From Salibacterium aidingense DSM 18341 (GTDB taxonomy: Bacteria; Bacillota; Bacilli; Bacillales; Marinococcaceae), in assembly GCF_000429685.1 (NCBI RefSeq), contig NZ_AUCI01000010.1, forward strand, positions 62,001 to 126,000: a stretch of DNA of 64,000 bases, given 5' to 3'. The position numbers and the translations under genes are program-made. The notes under the pieces are model-generated. The model had not been told where the DNA came from and searched no databases. It was given only the letters and a program-made list of their open reading frames with translations. Below are positions 30,489 to 39,081 of the stretch, in pieces. Numbering within the stretch: position 1 is the stretch's first letter; each line of letters opens with the position of its first letter.

Positions 30489-30517
30489 AAAGCAGCCTTT
30501 CCGATGGCTGCTTTTTC
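30489..30517 (+). terminator. intrinsic terminator after hflKC-like operon
   Basis: AAAGCAGCC (30489-30497) pairs with GGCTGCTTT (30506-30514), followed by T residues. Confidence 0.88.
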
Positions 30518-30591
30518 TATTCCTGAAGAAGCTGTGGTAAAATAGGAATGGATGACAGAGCGGAAGAAATAATAAAAGAGGTGTTTTCTCT

Positions 30592-33213
30592 GTGGACAAG
30601 TTAGTATTAATTGATGGAAACAGTATCGCTTACCGCGCTTTTTTTGCGCTGCCGCTGTTAAACAACGATAAAGGTGTATATACCAATGCGGTGTATGGAT
30701 TTACGACGATGCTTTTAAAAATACTGGAGGAAGAAGAACCAAGCCATATGCTGGTGGCTTTTGATGCGGGGAAAACGACATTCCGGCATAATACGTACGG
30801 AGAATATAAGTCCGGGCGCCAGAAAACGCCGTCAGAACTATCGGAGCAGCTGCCGGTTATCCGGGAAATGCTGGATGCTTTTGAGATTTCCTATACAGAA
30901 CTTACGAACTACGAAGCTGATGATATTATCGGAACCCTTTCCAGACAGGCAGAAGAGAAAGGCTGGGATGTAAAAATATTCAGCGGGGATAAAGACCTGC
31001 TGCAGCTTGTATCCGATAAAACAACGGTGGCTTTAACGAAGAAAGGAATTACCAATGTCGAGACCTATGACAAACAAGCCATTGCAGAAAGGTATGGGTT
31101 TGAGCCGCAGCGGATTGTAGATATGAAAGGGCTGATGGGGGACAGCTCGGATAATATCCCTGGTGTTCCCGGAATTGGGGAGAAAACAGCGTTAAAGCTG
31201 CTTAGAGAATATGGAAGCATCGAGCAGGTGTTGGAATCGATTGAACATATTACTGGAAAGAAAATGAAAGAAAGACTGCAGGACAATAAAGAGCAGGCGC
31301 TCATGAGTAAAGACCTTGCCATTATTTTTCGGGAAACACCGCTAGAGGTAAAGCTTACAGAGCTGCAGCGCGGGGAGTACGATACCAAGAAAGTGATCGA
31401 TCTGTTTAAGGAACTCGAATTTCAAACCCTGCTTGCTAAATTTGATTATGAAGAAGAAGAGCAGGACCTGGAAGACCTCGTTTTTGAAAAGGTAGAAGAA
31501 GTCAAGGAAGAGATGCTCGTATCGCCGTCCGCCCTTGTGGTGGAAGTGCCGGCTGAGAATTATCACAATGCAGAAATATGGGGAATCGCTGTAGTCAACA
31601 GCACGGGCAGATATTTTATTCCCATAGAAACAGCCCTGGAATCAAGGGTTTTCAAAAACTGGGCAGGAAATCCAGCTGAAGAGAAGTATATGGTAGATAC
31701 AAAGCGCGGGGTCGTCGCCCTTGGCTGGAAAGGAATTGATCTGACCGGAGTCACCCATGATATGCTGATTGCTTCCTATTTAATTGATCCGTCTGTATCG
31801 TCGCACAACGTGGCGGATATTGCAGCCAGAAAGCATAAAAATATTGTGAACAGTGATGATGCGGTTTATGGGAAAGGGGCAAAACGAAGCAAGCCGGAAG
31901 AAGGCGCTTTGGCTCAGCATCTAGTCCGCAAAGCGGAAGCGATTTTTTCGTTAAAAGAAACGCTGGAGGAAGAACTGAAAGCCAACGAACAGTATGAGCT
32001 GTTTGCCAACCTGGAAATGCCGCTTTCTCTTGTATTGGGGAATATGGAGACCAATGGGGTTCAGGTCGATAAAAAACAGCTTGAAAATATGGGAGAAGAA
32101 CTGGACACTAAGCTGGCCGGCCTTGAAAAAGACATTCATGCTTTGGCAGGGACCGAATTTAATATTAATTCCCCGAAGCAGCTGGGCCCGATCCTTTTTG
32201 AAAAGCTGCAGCTGCCAGTGATTAAAAAAACAAAAACCGGCTATTCCACTTCTGCTGATGTTCTTGAGAAATTGGGAGACCAGCATGAAATAATTCCAAA
32301 ACTCCTCCATTACAGACAGGTCTCCAAACTGAAATCAACCTACATTGAGGGGCTCCTGAAAGTGATCCATTCAGAAACAAACAAGATTCACACCATATTC
32401 AATCAAGCGATCACCCAAACCGGGCGGCTTAGCTCAACCGAACCAAACCTGCAGAATATCCCGATACGTTTGGAGGAAGGAAGAAAAATCCGTAAGGCAT
32501 TTGTCCCTTCCGAACAAGGGTGGAGTATTCTGGCAGCGGATTATTCCCAGATCGAACTTCGGGTTCTGGCTCATATTGCCGGGGATCAAGGTCTACTGCA
32601 AGCATTCCAAAATGATATGGATATCCATACGAAGACCGCAATGGATGTGTTTGGAGCAGCAGAAAACGAAATAACCTCCAATATGAGAAGAAGTGCCAAA
32701 GCGGTTAACTTCGGGATTGTCTATGGTATTTCAGACTACGGGTTGTCCCAGAGCCTGGGAATTACACGAAAAGAGGCTCAGGAATTTATAGACAGCTATC
32801 TGGCGAGCTATCCCAATGTAAAAGATTATATGGATCATATTAAAAAGGAAGCAAGAGAAAATGGATATGTAACCACTCTTTTACACCGACGCCGCTACCT
32901 GCCTGAAATCACGAGCCGTAATTTCAATACCCGCTCATTTGCCGAGAGAACAGCCATGAATACGCCGATTCAGGGCACGGCGGCAGATATTATTAAAAAA
33001 GCAATGGTAGAGGTGAGTGAAGCTTTGGACAGCCGCCGCCTGAAGAGCCGTCTGCTGCTTCAGGTGCACGATGAATTAATTTTTGAAGTGCCGCCGGAAG
33101 AGATGGATACGATGAAGGAACTTGTACCGGATATCATGGAGCAGACAATGAAACTCGACGCCCCAATTAAAGCCGACGTTTCTTATGGAGAAACATGGTA
33201 TGATGCAAAGTAA
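30592..33213 (+). CDS. polA: DNA polymerase I
   Basis: Gap-filling repair polymerase that also matures Okazaki fragments. It has 873 residues. The N-terminal 5'-3' exonuclease has intact acidic motifs (FDAGKTTFR; NYEADDIIGT; GDKDLLQLV; GDSSDNIPGVPGIG). The middle 3'-5' exonuclease domain lacks its acidic DxE (VVEVPAEN instead), as in other Bacillus PolI. The polymerase motifs are DYSQIELRVLAHIAGD, RRSAKAVNFGIVYG and LQVHDELIFE. GTG start with AGAGGTG eight bases before. First gene of polA-mutM-ytaF-coaE. Confidence 0.97.
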   Translation: MDKLVLIDGNSIAYRAFFALPLLNNDKGVYTNAVYGFTTMLLKILEEEEPSHMLVAFDAGKTTFRHNTYGEYKSGRQKTPSELSEQLPVIREMLDAFEISYTELTNYEADDIIGTLSRQAEEKGWDVKIFSGDKDLLQLVSDKTTVALTKKGITNVETYDKQAIAERYGFEPQRIVDMKGLMGDSSDNIPGVPGIGEKTALKLLREYGSIEQVLESIEHITGKKMKERLQDNKEQALMSKDLAIIFRETPLEVKLTELQRGEYDTKKVIDLFKELEFQTLLAKFDYEEEEQDLEDLVFEKVEEVKEEMLVSPSALVVEVPAENYHNAEIWGIAVVNSTGRYFIPIETALESRVFKNWAGNPAEEKYMVDTKRGVVALGWKGIDLTGVTHDMLIASYLIDPSVSSHNVADIAARKHKNIVNSDDAVYGKGAKRSKPEEGALAQHLVRKAEAIFSLKETLEEELKANEQYELFANLEMPLSLVLGNMETNGVQVDKKQLENMGEELDTKLAGLEKDIHALAGTEFNINSPKQLGPILFEKLQLPVIKKTKTGYSTSADVLEKLGDQHEIIPKLLHYRQVSKLKSTYIEGLLKVIHSETNKIHTIFNQAITQTGRLSSTEPNLQNIPIRLEEGRKIRKAFVPSEQGWSILAADYSQIELRVLAHIAGDQGLLQAFQNDMDIHTKTAMDVFGAAENEITSNMRRSAKAVNFGIVYGISDYGLSQSLGITRKEAQEFIDSYLASYPNVKDYMDHIKKEARENGYVTTLLHRRRYLPEITSRNFNTRSFAERTAMNTPIQGTAADIIKKAMVEVSEALDSRRLKSRLLLQVHDELIFEVPPEEMDTMKELVPDIMEQTMKLDAPIKADVSYGETWYDAK

Positions 33214-33230
33214 TAAGGAGAGGAAAAGAC

Positions 33231-34058
33231 ATGCCGGAGCTGCCGGAAGTAGAAACGGTCAGACGAACGCTGGAGAACCTGGTGTCAGAAAAAACCATCC
33301 GGGAAGTTGAAGTAAGCTGGCCGAAAATGATAAAGAAACCAGATGACAGCAGTGCTTTCCGAGTGCAGCTGGGCGGTCAGACTATTCATGGAATCGGACG
33401 CCGCGGGAAATTCTTAACCTTTCAACTGGATGATTATGTTCTGGTTTCCCATTTGCGTATGGAAGGGAAATATCAGATGGCAGAGGAAGATCCGCCGGAT
33501 AAGCATACCCATGTACGATTTTATTTTGCAGATGGAACAGAACTCCGTTACAAAGATGTGCGTAAGTTCGGCACTATGCATTTGTTTAATAAGGGAGAGG
33601 AAGAGAGGGAACTCCCGCTTGTACAGTTAGGCCCGGAACCTTACGAGGATCCGGCCTTTACAGGCACGTATTTACAGCGTATATGTAAAAAAACGAGCCG
33701 GGACATTAAAACAGTGTTGCTGGATCAACGGGCTGTGGCCGGGCTGGGAAACATTTACGTAGATGAGGCATTATTTCATGCCGGAATTAGACCGGATGCT
33801 AAGGCGGCTTCCTTATCCAAAAATAGGATTTATCGACTGCGAACCTGTGTTACTGATACGATAGAACGCGCAGTGGCCAGAGGCGGCAGTTCCGTCAGGT
33901 CTTACGTGAATGGAAATGGAGACATGGGATACTTTCAGCTTGAACTATATGTTTATGGAAGAAACAAAGAAGCATGCCATATCTGTGGAACCCCGATAGA
34001 GAAATGCATCACAGCCGGACGAGGGACGCACTACTGTCCCCAATGCCAGCGCAGGTAA
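33231..34058 (+). CDS. mutM: formamidopyrimidine-DNA glycosylase (Fpg/MutM)
   Basis: Removes 8-oxoguanine and formamidopyrimidines and nicks the abasic site. It has 275 residues. The catalytic N-terminus is P2-E3 (PELPEVETVRR), the helix-two-turn-helix region contains LLDQRAVAGLGNIYVDEAL, and the C-terminal zinc finger has four cysteines (CHICGTPIEKC...HYCPQCQR). AAGGAGAGG precedes the ATG. It begins 17 bases after polA, an old repair pairing in Bacillus. Confidence 0.97.
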   Translation: MPELPEVETVRRTLENLVSEKTIREVEVSWPKMIKKPDDSSAFRVQLGGQTIHGIGRRGKFLTFQLDDYVLVSHLRMEGKYQMAEEDPPDKHTHVRFYFADGTELRYKDVRKFGTMHLFNKGEEERELPLVQLGPEPYEDPAFTGTYLQRICKKTSRDIKTVLLDQRAVAGLGNIYVDEALFHAGIRPDAKAASLSKNRIYRLRTCVTDTIERAVARGGSSVRSYVNGNGDMGYFQLELYVYGRNKEACHICGTPIEKCITAGRGTHYCPQCQRR

Positions 34059-34076
34059 CATAATAATGAACAAAGA

Positions 34077-34125
34077 GAGAGCTCCTGCCATATAGTAACG
34101 TAGAAAATTGCAGGGAGGAGCTCTC
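34077..34125 (+). promoter_or_regulatory. hairpin enclosing the ytaF ribosome-binding site
   Basis: GAGAGCTCCT (34077-34086) pairs perfectly with AGGAGCTCTC (34116-34125). The right arm contains the ytaF Shine-Dalgarno AGGAG, seven bases before the ATG at 34128. No T-run follows, so it is not a terminator for mutM. In RNA the pairing would hide the ribosome-binding site. Confidence 0.6.
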
Positions 34126-34127
34126 CT

Positions 34128-34775
34128 ATGACGGCATTTTTTTCATTATGTGTATTGGCTTTTGCAGTAAGTGTGGACAGTTTTGGAGCAGGCTTATCCT
34201 ATGGGTTGAGAAGGCTGCGCCTTCCGTTTTATTCTCTGATATGCATCAGTCTTTGTTCTTCTGTTTCCGTACTGGCTGGGGGAGTAGCAGCAGAACTGTT
34301 AAAACAGTATATTCCAACGGCCGTTACGGAAGCCGTAGGTGGCTTTATCTTAATTTTAATCGGCCTGTGGGCCATTATACAAGTGTTGAAAGATTCTCCT
34401 TCCAGGGAACATACAGACGGGGAGAGAAAAAAAACCGATAGCAGCGGAAAGAAACAAGGAATCTGGAAGCAGTTTCTATCCATTTTGAAAGAGCCGGATG
34501 AAGCAGATTGGGACCGGTCTGGAACGATAAGCGCAAAAGAAGCGGTGTTTCTTGGCGCCGCCCTCTCTCTCGATGCTTTTGGAGCCGGAATGGGATCGGC
34601 ATTGCTTGGATTTTCCTCGTTCAGTTTGGCGGCGGCTGTCGGATTGATGTGTGCATTGTTCCTCTCGGGTGGAATGAAAGGTGGACGAAAGCTGGCCGGC
34701 ACAAAGTTTATGCAAAAGTGTTCCTTTTTACCAGGACTTTTACTTATTGGATTGGGAATCTGGAATCTGCAGTAA
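34128..34775 (+). CDS. ytaF: sporulation membrane protein YtaF (MntP-like)
   Basis: A 215-residue membrane protein of the MntP/YtaF family with six predicted helices in two inverted halves. Each half carries an acidic helix motif, FAVSVDSFGAGLSYG near the N-terminus and LSLDAFGAGMGSALLG in the second half, which by analogy with MntP could handle a divalent cation. A hydrophilic charged loop of about 45 residues separates the halves. B. subtilis YtaF is a sporulation-associated protein of unknown transport activity. Its start is GGAGG-led but lies inside a hairpin. Confidence 0.88.
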   Translation: MTAFFSLCVLAFAVSVDSFGAGLSYGLRRLRLPFYSLICISLCSSVSVLAGGVAAELLKQYIPTAVTEAVGGFILILIGLWAIIQVLKDSPSREHTDGERKKTDSSGKKQGIWKQFLSILKEPDEADWDRSGTISAKEAVFLGAALSLDAFGAGMGSALLGFSSFSLAAAVGLMCALFLSGGMKGGRKLAGTKFMQKCSFLPGLLLIGLGIWNLQ

Positions 34776-34805
34776 CGAAAGCAGTGCAATAAAAGGAGGA
34801 AAACG

Positions 34806-35408
34806 ATGATTATCGGGCTGACGGGAGGCATCGCGAGTGGAAAAAGTTTTATTTCCGAAGAATTAAAGAAACGGGGCTTTCCCGTGATTGAAGCGGATGA
34901 AGCAGCCAGGGAAGTGGTAGAACCGGGAGAACAGGCTTATGAACAAGTCGTCGAACAATTTGGAACGGACGTTCTGGAAGTAGACGGAACGTTGGCCAGA
35001 AAAAAACTGGGAAAGGTGATCTTTGCCGATGATTCAAAGCGGCAGATATTAAATCAAATCATGCATCCGGCCATCCGTCAGCGGATGCTGCAGAAGAAAA
35101 CCACTTTGGAAGATGAGGGGGAGAAGGTCATCGTATTCGATCTTCCCCTATTGATAGAAAATAATCTTCAATTTATGGTAGATAAAGTATTGCTCGTCTA
35201 TGTAGAAGAAACGGAACAAAAAAAGCGATTGATAAAACGGGATCAGGCTGGGGAAGAGGATGCGGAGCAGCGTCTGGCTTCGCAGCTTCCGATGTCGGAA
35301 AAACAAGCCTATGCGGATGCTGTTATCGATAATAACGGGACCCGGCCGCAGTCCCTGCAGCAGTTAGAGGAAATTTTAAAACGCTGGAATATCCAGAGCC
35401 CTTCCTAA
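34806..35408 (+). CDS. coaE: dephospho-CoA kinase
   Basis: Last step of coenzyme A synthesis, phosphorylating the ribose 3'-hydroxyl of dephospho-CoA. It has 200 residues. The P-loop GLTGGIASGKS is at residues 4-14, DADE-like (IEADEAAREV) follows, then FDLPLLIEN. AAGGAGG precedes the ATG. Last gene of the polA-mutM-ytaF-coaE group; its stop lies inside the terminator stem. Confidence 0.96.
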   Translation: MIIGLTGGIASGKSFISEELKKRGFPVIEADEAAREVVEPGEQAYEQVVEQFGTDVLEVDGTLARKKLGKVIFADDSKRQILNQIMHPAIRQRMLQKKTTLEDEGEKVIVFDLPLLIENNLQFMVDKVLLVYVEETEQKKRLIKRDQAGEEDAEQRLASQLPMSEKQAYADAVIDNNGTRPQSLQQLEEILKRWNIQSPS

Positions 35409-35428
35409 TCGAAGGGCCTTTTTTTATT
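35398..35428 (+). terminator. intrinsic terminator after coaE
   Basis: GCCCTTC (35398-35404) pairs with GAAGGGC (35411-35417), followed by seven or more T. The left arm includes the last codons of coaE. Confidence 0.88.
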
Positions 35429-35463
35429 TATTTTCCAAAAGATATAGTACGATTTCACATTAA

Positions 35464-35474
35464 TGTGATATACT
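35464..35474 (+). promoter_or_regulatory. CcpN operator overlapping the gapB promoter
   Basis: TGTGATATACT matches the CcpN consensus TRTGHYATAYW at every position. It overlaps the extended -10 element TGATATACT (35466-35474). A 14-base palindrome TCACATTAATGTGA (35455-35468) overlaps its left side. CcpN represses gapB and pckA under glycolytic conditions in B. subtilis. Confidence 0.68.
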
Positions 35475-35531
35475 AATTTTAAATATAGTTGTTAATTAGT
35501 ATGACACATTAAGCGAGGAAGGATGTGCTGT

Positions 35532-36560
35532 ATGAAACCTAGAGTAGCAGTTAACGGATTTGGCCGCATTGGACGGATGGTTTTCCGGAAAGCAGTTATG
35601 GATGAGTCCCTGGATGTAGCAGCAGTCAACGCCAGCTATCCGCCGGAAACCCTGGCTCATTTACTAAAATTTGATTCGACACACGGTGTGTTTGATGCAG
35701 ATATAGAAACCGAAGAAAAGGCGCTGTGGGTGAATGGAAAGCGGATATTGATTGTGAATGACCGGCGTCCGGAAAAACTTCCGTGGGGAGACCTTGACAT
35801 AGATATTGTTGTGGAAGCTACGGGGAAATTTAAATCGAAAAAAGAAGCCGGCCGTCATATAACAGCAGGGGCGGAAAAGGTGGTTATTACAGCGCCTGGT
35901 AAAGAAGAAGATGTCACGATTGTAATGGGAGTAAATGAATCTGATTATGTTCCGGAGCATCACCACGTGATTTCTAATTCTTCCTGTACGACCAATTGTC
36001 TGGCTCCCGTAGTAAAAGTGCTGGACCGTTCATTTGGGATTCAAAGCGGCTTAATGACAACCGTTCATTCTTATACGAATGATCAGATGAATATTGATAA
36101 CCCCCACAAAGATTTAAGACGGGCAAGATCATGCGGTCAGTCGATTATTCCGACATCTACTGGAGCGGCCAAGTCCATTGCAAAACTGCTGCCCCGTCTG
36201 GAGGGAAAAATGAACGGCATGGCCCTTCGGGTTCCCACGCCAAATGTGTCCCTTGTAGATCTTGTGGTTGAGGTGGAGAAGGACATCACAGAAGAAGAAG
36301 TCAACCACAGCTTTGAAGAAGCGGCACGGGCAGATATGAATGGCATTTTGTCCTACAGCCGTGATCCGCTCGTATCGGTGGATTACAATGGAAATTCACA
36401 CTCTTCCATTATTGACGGTCTATCGACGATGGTAGTAAATGAAAGACAAGTGAAGGTTATCGCCTGGTATGATAATGAATGGGCGTATTCCTGCCGGGTC
36501 GTTGACCTTGTTCATTATGTCGGCAGTTTCCTTAAAAAAACATCTATGGTCAGTGCCTGA
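35532..36560 (+). CDS. gapB: glyceraldehyde-3-phosphate dehydrogenase, gluconeogenic type (GapB)
   Basis: Works in the gluconeogenic direction, with NADP preference known for B. subtilis GapB. It has 342 residues. The nucleotide motif NGFGRIGR is at the N-terminus and the catalytic cysteine is in SNSSCTTNCLAP. The segment ASYPPETLAHLLKFDSTHG is typical of GapB. An ATG three codons earlier (35523) has no room for a ribosome-binding site; the ATG at 35532 follows AGGAAGG. Likely repressed by CcpN. The speD gene that usually follows is missing. Confidence 0.94.
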   Translation: MKPRVAVNGFGRIGRMVFRKAVMDESLDVAAVNASYPPETLAHLLKFDSTHGVFDADIETEEKALWVNGKRILIVNDRRPEKLPWGDLDIDIVVEATGKFKSKKEAGRHITAGAEKVVITAPGKEEDVTIVMGVNESDYVPEHHHVISNSSCTTNCLAPVVKVLDRSFGIQSGLMTTVHSYTNDQMNIDNPHKDLRRARSCGQSIIPTSTGAAKSIAKLLPRLEGKMNGMALRVPTPNVSLVDLVVEVEKDITEEEVNHSFEEAARADMNGILSYSRDPLVSVDYNGNSHSSIIDGLSTMVVNERQVKVIAWYDNEWAYSCRVVDLVHYVGSFLKKTSMVSA

Positions 36561-37006
36561 CAAAAGAAAAGAATTTCTCCTGACTTCTGTTCCGTGCAAT
36601 GGTTATTGGAATATGAAGCAGGTATGCTTCATATGATAGGCCGGAGCGGAAATCCTCCGCCTGCAGCCTCCGGGAGTTTGTGAGATCAAGCAGCAGTTGT
36701 GGAGGATACGAACCAGCGGAGTGAAGCTCTTAGGGTCTTCCAACTTAGCTTTTGACCCCAATAGCAAAGGGAGAAAAAGAAGAACCAGCCTCCAAACGCT
36801 TTTGGCGGTAGCGAAAAGCAAAAAAGGAAAGCGCAGTCTCCTCCATCCCAAGTGGAGACCACTGGAACAAAATAATTCCACGTAGCTGTCCTCCAATTTC
36901 CCAGCATGTCTTCCGCCAGAACGGCCTATTGTTCTGGCGGATTTGGAAAGAATAAACAGAAAACTTCTGTCGCAGTGAATGCGCTGTAAAAGTAATAAAA
37001 AAAGGG
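36561..37006. other. structured gene-free region between gapB and nrdR
   Basis: About 450 bases with no credible gene on either strand. It holds several strong hairpins: ATATGAAGC/GCTTCATAT (about 36610-36635), a GC-rich stretch near 36640-36675, and an 11-base perfect stem TCCGCCAGAAC/GTTCTGGCGGA (36912-36922 with 36931-36941). Mid-region motifs such as AACTTAGCTTTTGACCCC and GGAAAGCGCAGTCTCC remind me of intergenic repeats seen in other Bacillaceae; this is from memory. It ends in a strong bidirectional terminator, so it may be a noncoding RNA, a long 3' tail or a dispersed repeat. Confidence 0.45.
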
Positions 37007-37039
37007 CGGATCTTGGGTGCTTTTCCAAGATCCGTTTTT
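37007..37039. terminator. strong bidirectional terminator before nrdR
   Basis: CGGATCTTGG (37007-37016) pairs with CCAAGATCCG (37025-37034), followed by TTTTT on the plus strand and preceded by a run of A that gives T-rich sequence on the minus strand. Confidence 0.88.
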
Positions 37040-37159
37040 CTTATTGCTGGGAGCACCTCTGCTTCATCTTTCCAATGTGCTTTTTTTAATGGTATGATAG
37101 AACATATGAATGAACGAAGCCGGACACTGTTGAGTGTTCGTATAGTGGAGATGATAGAT

Positions 37160-37621
37160 ATGCAATGTCCCGCCTGCCATTCCAACGGCACAAGGGTTCT
37201 GGATTCCAGGCCAAGCAATGAGGGTAAGTCGATCCGCCGCCGCAGGGAATGTGACGCTTGTCATTATCGGTTTACCACCTTTGAAATTGTGGAAGAACTC
37301 CCCCTTATTGTCGTTAAGAAAGAAGGGACAAGAGAAGAATTCAGCCGGGAAAAAATACTACGTGGTTTAATTCGGGCATGTGAGAAAAGGCCGGTGGCCC
37401 TGGAAACGTTAGAAGATATTGTAAACGATGTGGAGCAGCAGCTGCGCAGTGAAGGAAAGTCGGAAATAAAAAGTGAAGAAGTTGGAGAACTTGTAATGGA
37501 GCGGCTGGCTAAAGTAGACGATGTTGCTTATGTGCGTTTTGCTTCGGTATACCGTCAGTTTAAAGATATTAATGTATTCATTAATGAATTAAAAGACCTT
37601 ATCAGTAAAGACGAGGAATAA
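37160..37621 (+). CDS. nrdR: transcriptional repressor NrdR
   Basis: ATP/dATP-sensing repressor of ribonucleotide reductase genes. It has 153 residues. The N-terminal zinc ribbon has two CxxC pairs (CPACHS and CDACHY), followed by the ATP-cone domain ([20 protein letters not shown]). The frame stays open far upstream, but the family starts MQCPAC and GTGGAG is just before the ATG at 37160. It leads nrdR-dnaB-dnaI, as in B. subtilis. Confidence 0.96.
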   Translation: MQCPACHSNGTRVLDSRPSNEGKSIRRRRECDACHYRFTTFEIVEELPLIVVKKEGTREEFSREKILRGLIRACEKRPVALETLEDIVNDVEQQLRSEGKSEIKSEEVGELVMERLAKVDDVAYVRFASVYRQFKDINVFINELKDLISKDEE

Positions 37622-37669
37622 TAATAAAAGGTGTACGAGCTCCTAAACGATCAAAGAAGGGAGGCAGCT

Positions 37670-39070
37670 ATGATTATGCACTGGACTGAACTTCTGCCGA
37701 TAGATCGATTTATAGTGCGGACAGCTGATCATATAGGAGAACGAGAGCATAAGACCCTGCAGCTCTTATACCAGCCGCTGATAGGCACCATTGCTGTTTC
37801 TCTTTTCACCATGCTATGGAGCAAGTTAGAACAGGATTGTTTTACTAGTGGGGAGTCCGTTCATCATGAGTTGATGGCTATGTTGAATATGCCGCTGGAT
37901 GAAATTTTTGAAGCGAGACGGAGTTTGGAAGGGATTGGGCTTCTGCGGACATTCCAACGGAAAGAAGATTCATCTGCCTTGTTTGTATATGAATTGCAGC
38001 CGCCGATGACTCCGGCCCAGTTTTTTCAAAATGACGTCCTCAGTGTTTTTTTGTTTAATAAATTGGGGAAAAACCGGTATATTGAACTCCGCCGTCGATT
38101 TATGATGGAAGCGGTGGATCAAAGAGCCTATACGGAAGTGACCGCCGCTTTTAATGAAGTCTACGCTTCCCTGCACCATTCGGAGATGGTCTCTGCTGTT
38201 CCTGTAGTGGAGGAAGAAAAAAGCTATCAAGGTCAAGTGCATCAGGGGGAACTTCCATTCCAAGAAGAAGAGTTTGATTTTGAACTGCTGAAAGCTGATC
38301 TTCCAGTATTTATTGATGGGGATAAACTGTTGGATGAAACGGCAAAAGCAGTGATTCAGCGGATGGCTTTTGTGTATCGTCTTGAACCGCTGCAAATCAG
38401 CCGGATGGTGCAGCGTTCCCTCGATGATGAAGAGAGGCTTGATGAACAGGAGCTCCGCCGGCAGGTGCAGGAGTGGTACCGGAACGAATATGGCAATACA
38501 CCGCCGGCTCTTGGAAAACGGACTCAGCCTGATAAACACCGTACTATGAAAAATAAGGAGCCGTCTACGGATAACGAACAAATGATTGCTTTTTGTGAAC
38601 AAACATCACCGTTGACCTTTCTAGAAACAATTGCAGACGGGGCAAAAGTTCCTGAAGCAGATGTAAAGCTGGTCGAATCACTCATGTTTGATTATCAGCT
38701 TCAACCCGGTGTGGTCAATGTGTTGATTGACTATGTCATGAGAATGAATAATATGAAACTAAATCAAAATTTTGTCCAGAAAATTGCCGGACAATGGGCA
38801 CGCAAACAAATCTCGACGGTGAAGGATGCCATGCAGCTGGCCAAATGGGAGTACCAGCAGCGGAAAAATCGGGAAACGGCTTCCTCACCTCAAAGTTCTG
38901 GAAATCCTTCCCGGCCGTATGTCAGAAAGGACAAGCTTCCGAAATGGCTCGAACAGGACAAAAAACAGAAAAACGAGGACCCGGGACCAAAAGAAGACGA
39001 AAAGCTTAATCAGGAAAAACAACAGTTTGAGGAAATGCTTAGGCTGCGGAGAAGCAGTCGGCAAAATTGA
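37670..39070 (+). CDS. dnaB: replication initiation and membrane attachment protein DnaB
   Basis: Helicase-loading accessory protein of low-GC Gram-positives, not the helicase itself. It acts with DnaD and DnaI at oriC and at PriA-dependent restart. It has 466 residues. The N-terminal winged-helix region contains LLYQPLIGTIAVSLF. C-terminal DDBH2-type segments carry the YxxxIxxW-like stretch ending VKDAMQLAKWEYQQR. The extreme C-terminus is highly charged. Codons upstream to 37631 are open, but GGGAGG is just before 37670. dnaI follows 11 bases later. Confidence 0.93.
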   Translation: MIMHWTELLPIDRFIVRTADHIGEREHKTLQLLYQPLIGTIAVSLFTMLWSKLEQDCFTSGESVHHELMAMLNMPLDEIFEARRSLEGIGLLRTFQRKEDSSALFVYELQPPMTPAQFFQNDVLSVFLFNKLGKNRYIELRRRFMMEAVDQRAYTEVTAAFNEVYASLHHSEMVSAVPVVEEEKSYQGQVHQGELPFQEEEFDFELLKADLPVFIDGDKLLDETAKAVIQRMAFVYRLEPLQISRMVQRSLDDEERLDEQELRRQVQEWYRNEYGNTPPALGKRTQPDKHRTMKNKEPSTDNEQMIAFCEQTSPLTFLETIADGAKVPEADVKLVESLMFDYQLQPGVVNVLIDYVMRMNNMKLNQNFVQKIAGQWARKQISTVKDAMQLAKWEYQQRKNRETASSPQSSGNPSRPYVRKDKLPKWLEQDKKQKNEDPGPKEDEKLNQEKQQFEEMLRLRRSSRQN

Positions 39071-39081
39071 GGTGACCTACT

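Noticed and set aside
36603-37028. 141-codon minus-strand frame in the gapB-nrdR gap
   Set aside because: No ribosome-binding site, odd composition, and it runs through the terminator and hairpins. Other frames in the gap also look like chance.
37070-37098. Possible nrdR promoter with TGGTATGAT
   Set aside because: The extended -10 is plausible, but I could not find a matching -35, so it is only noted here.
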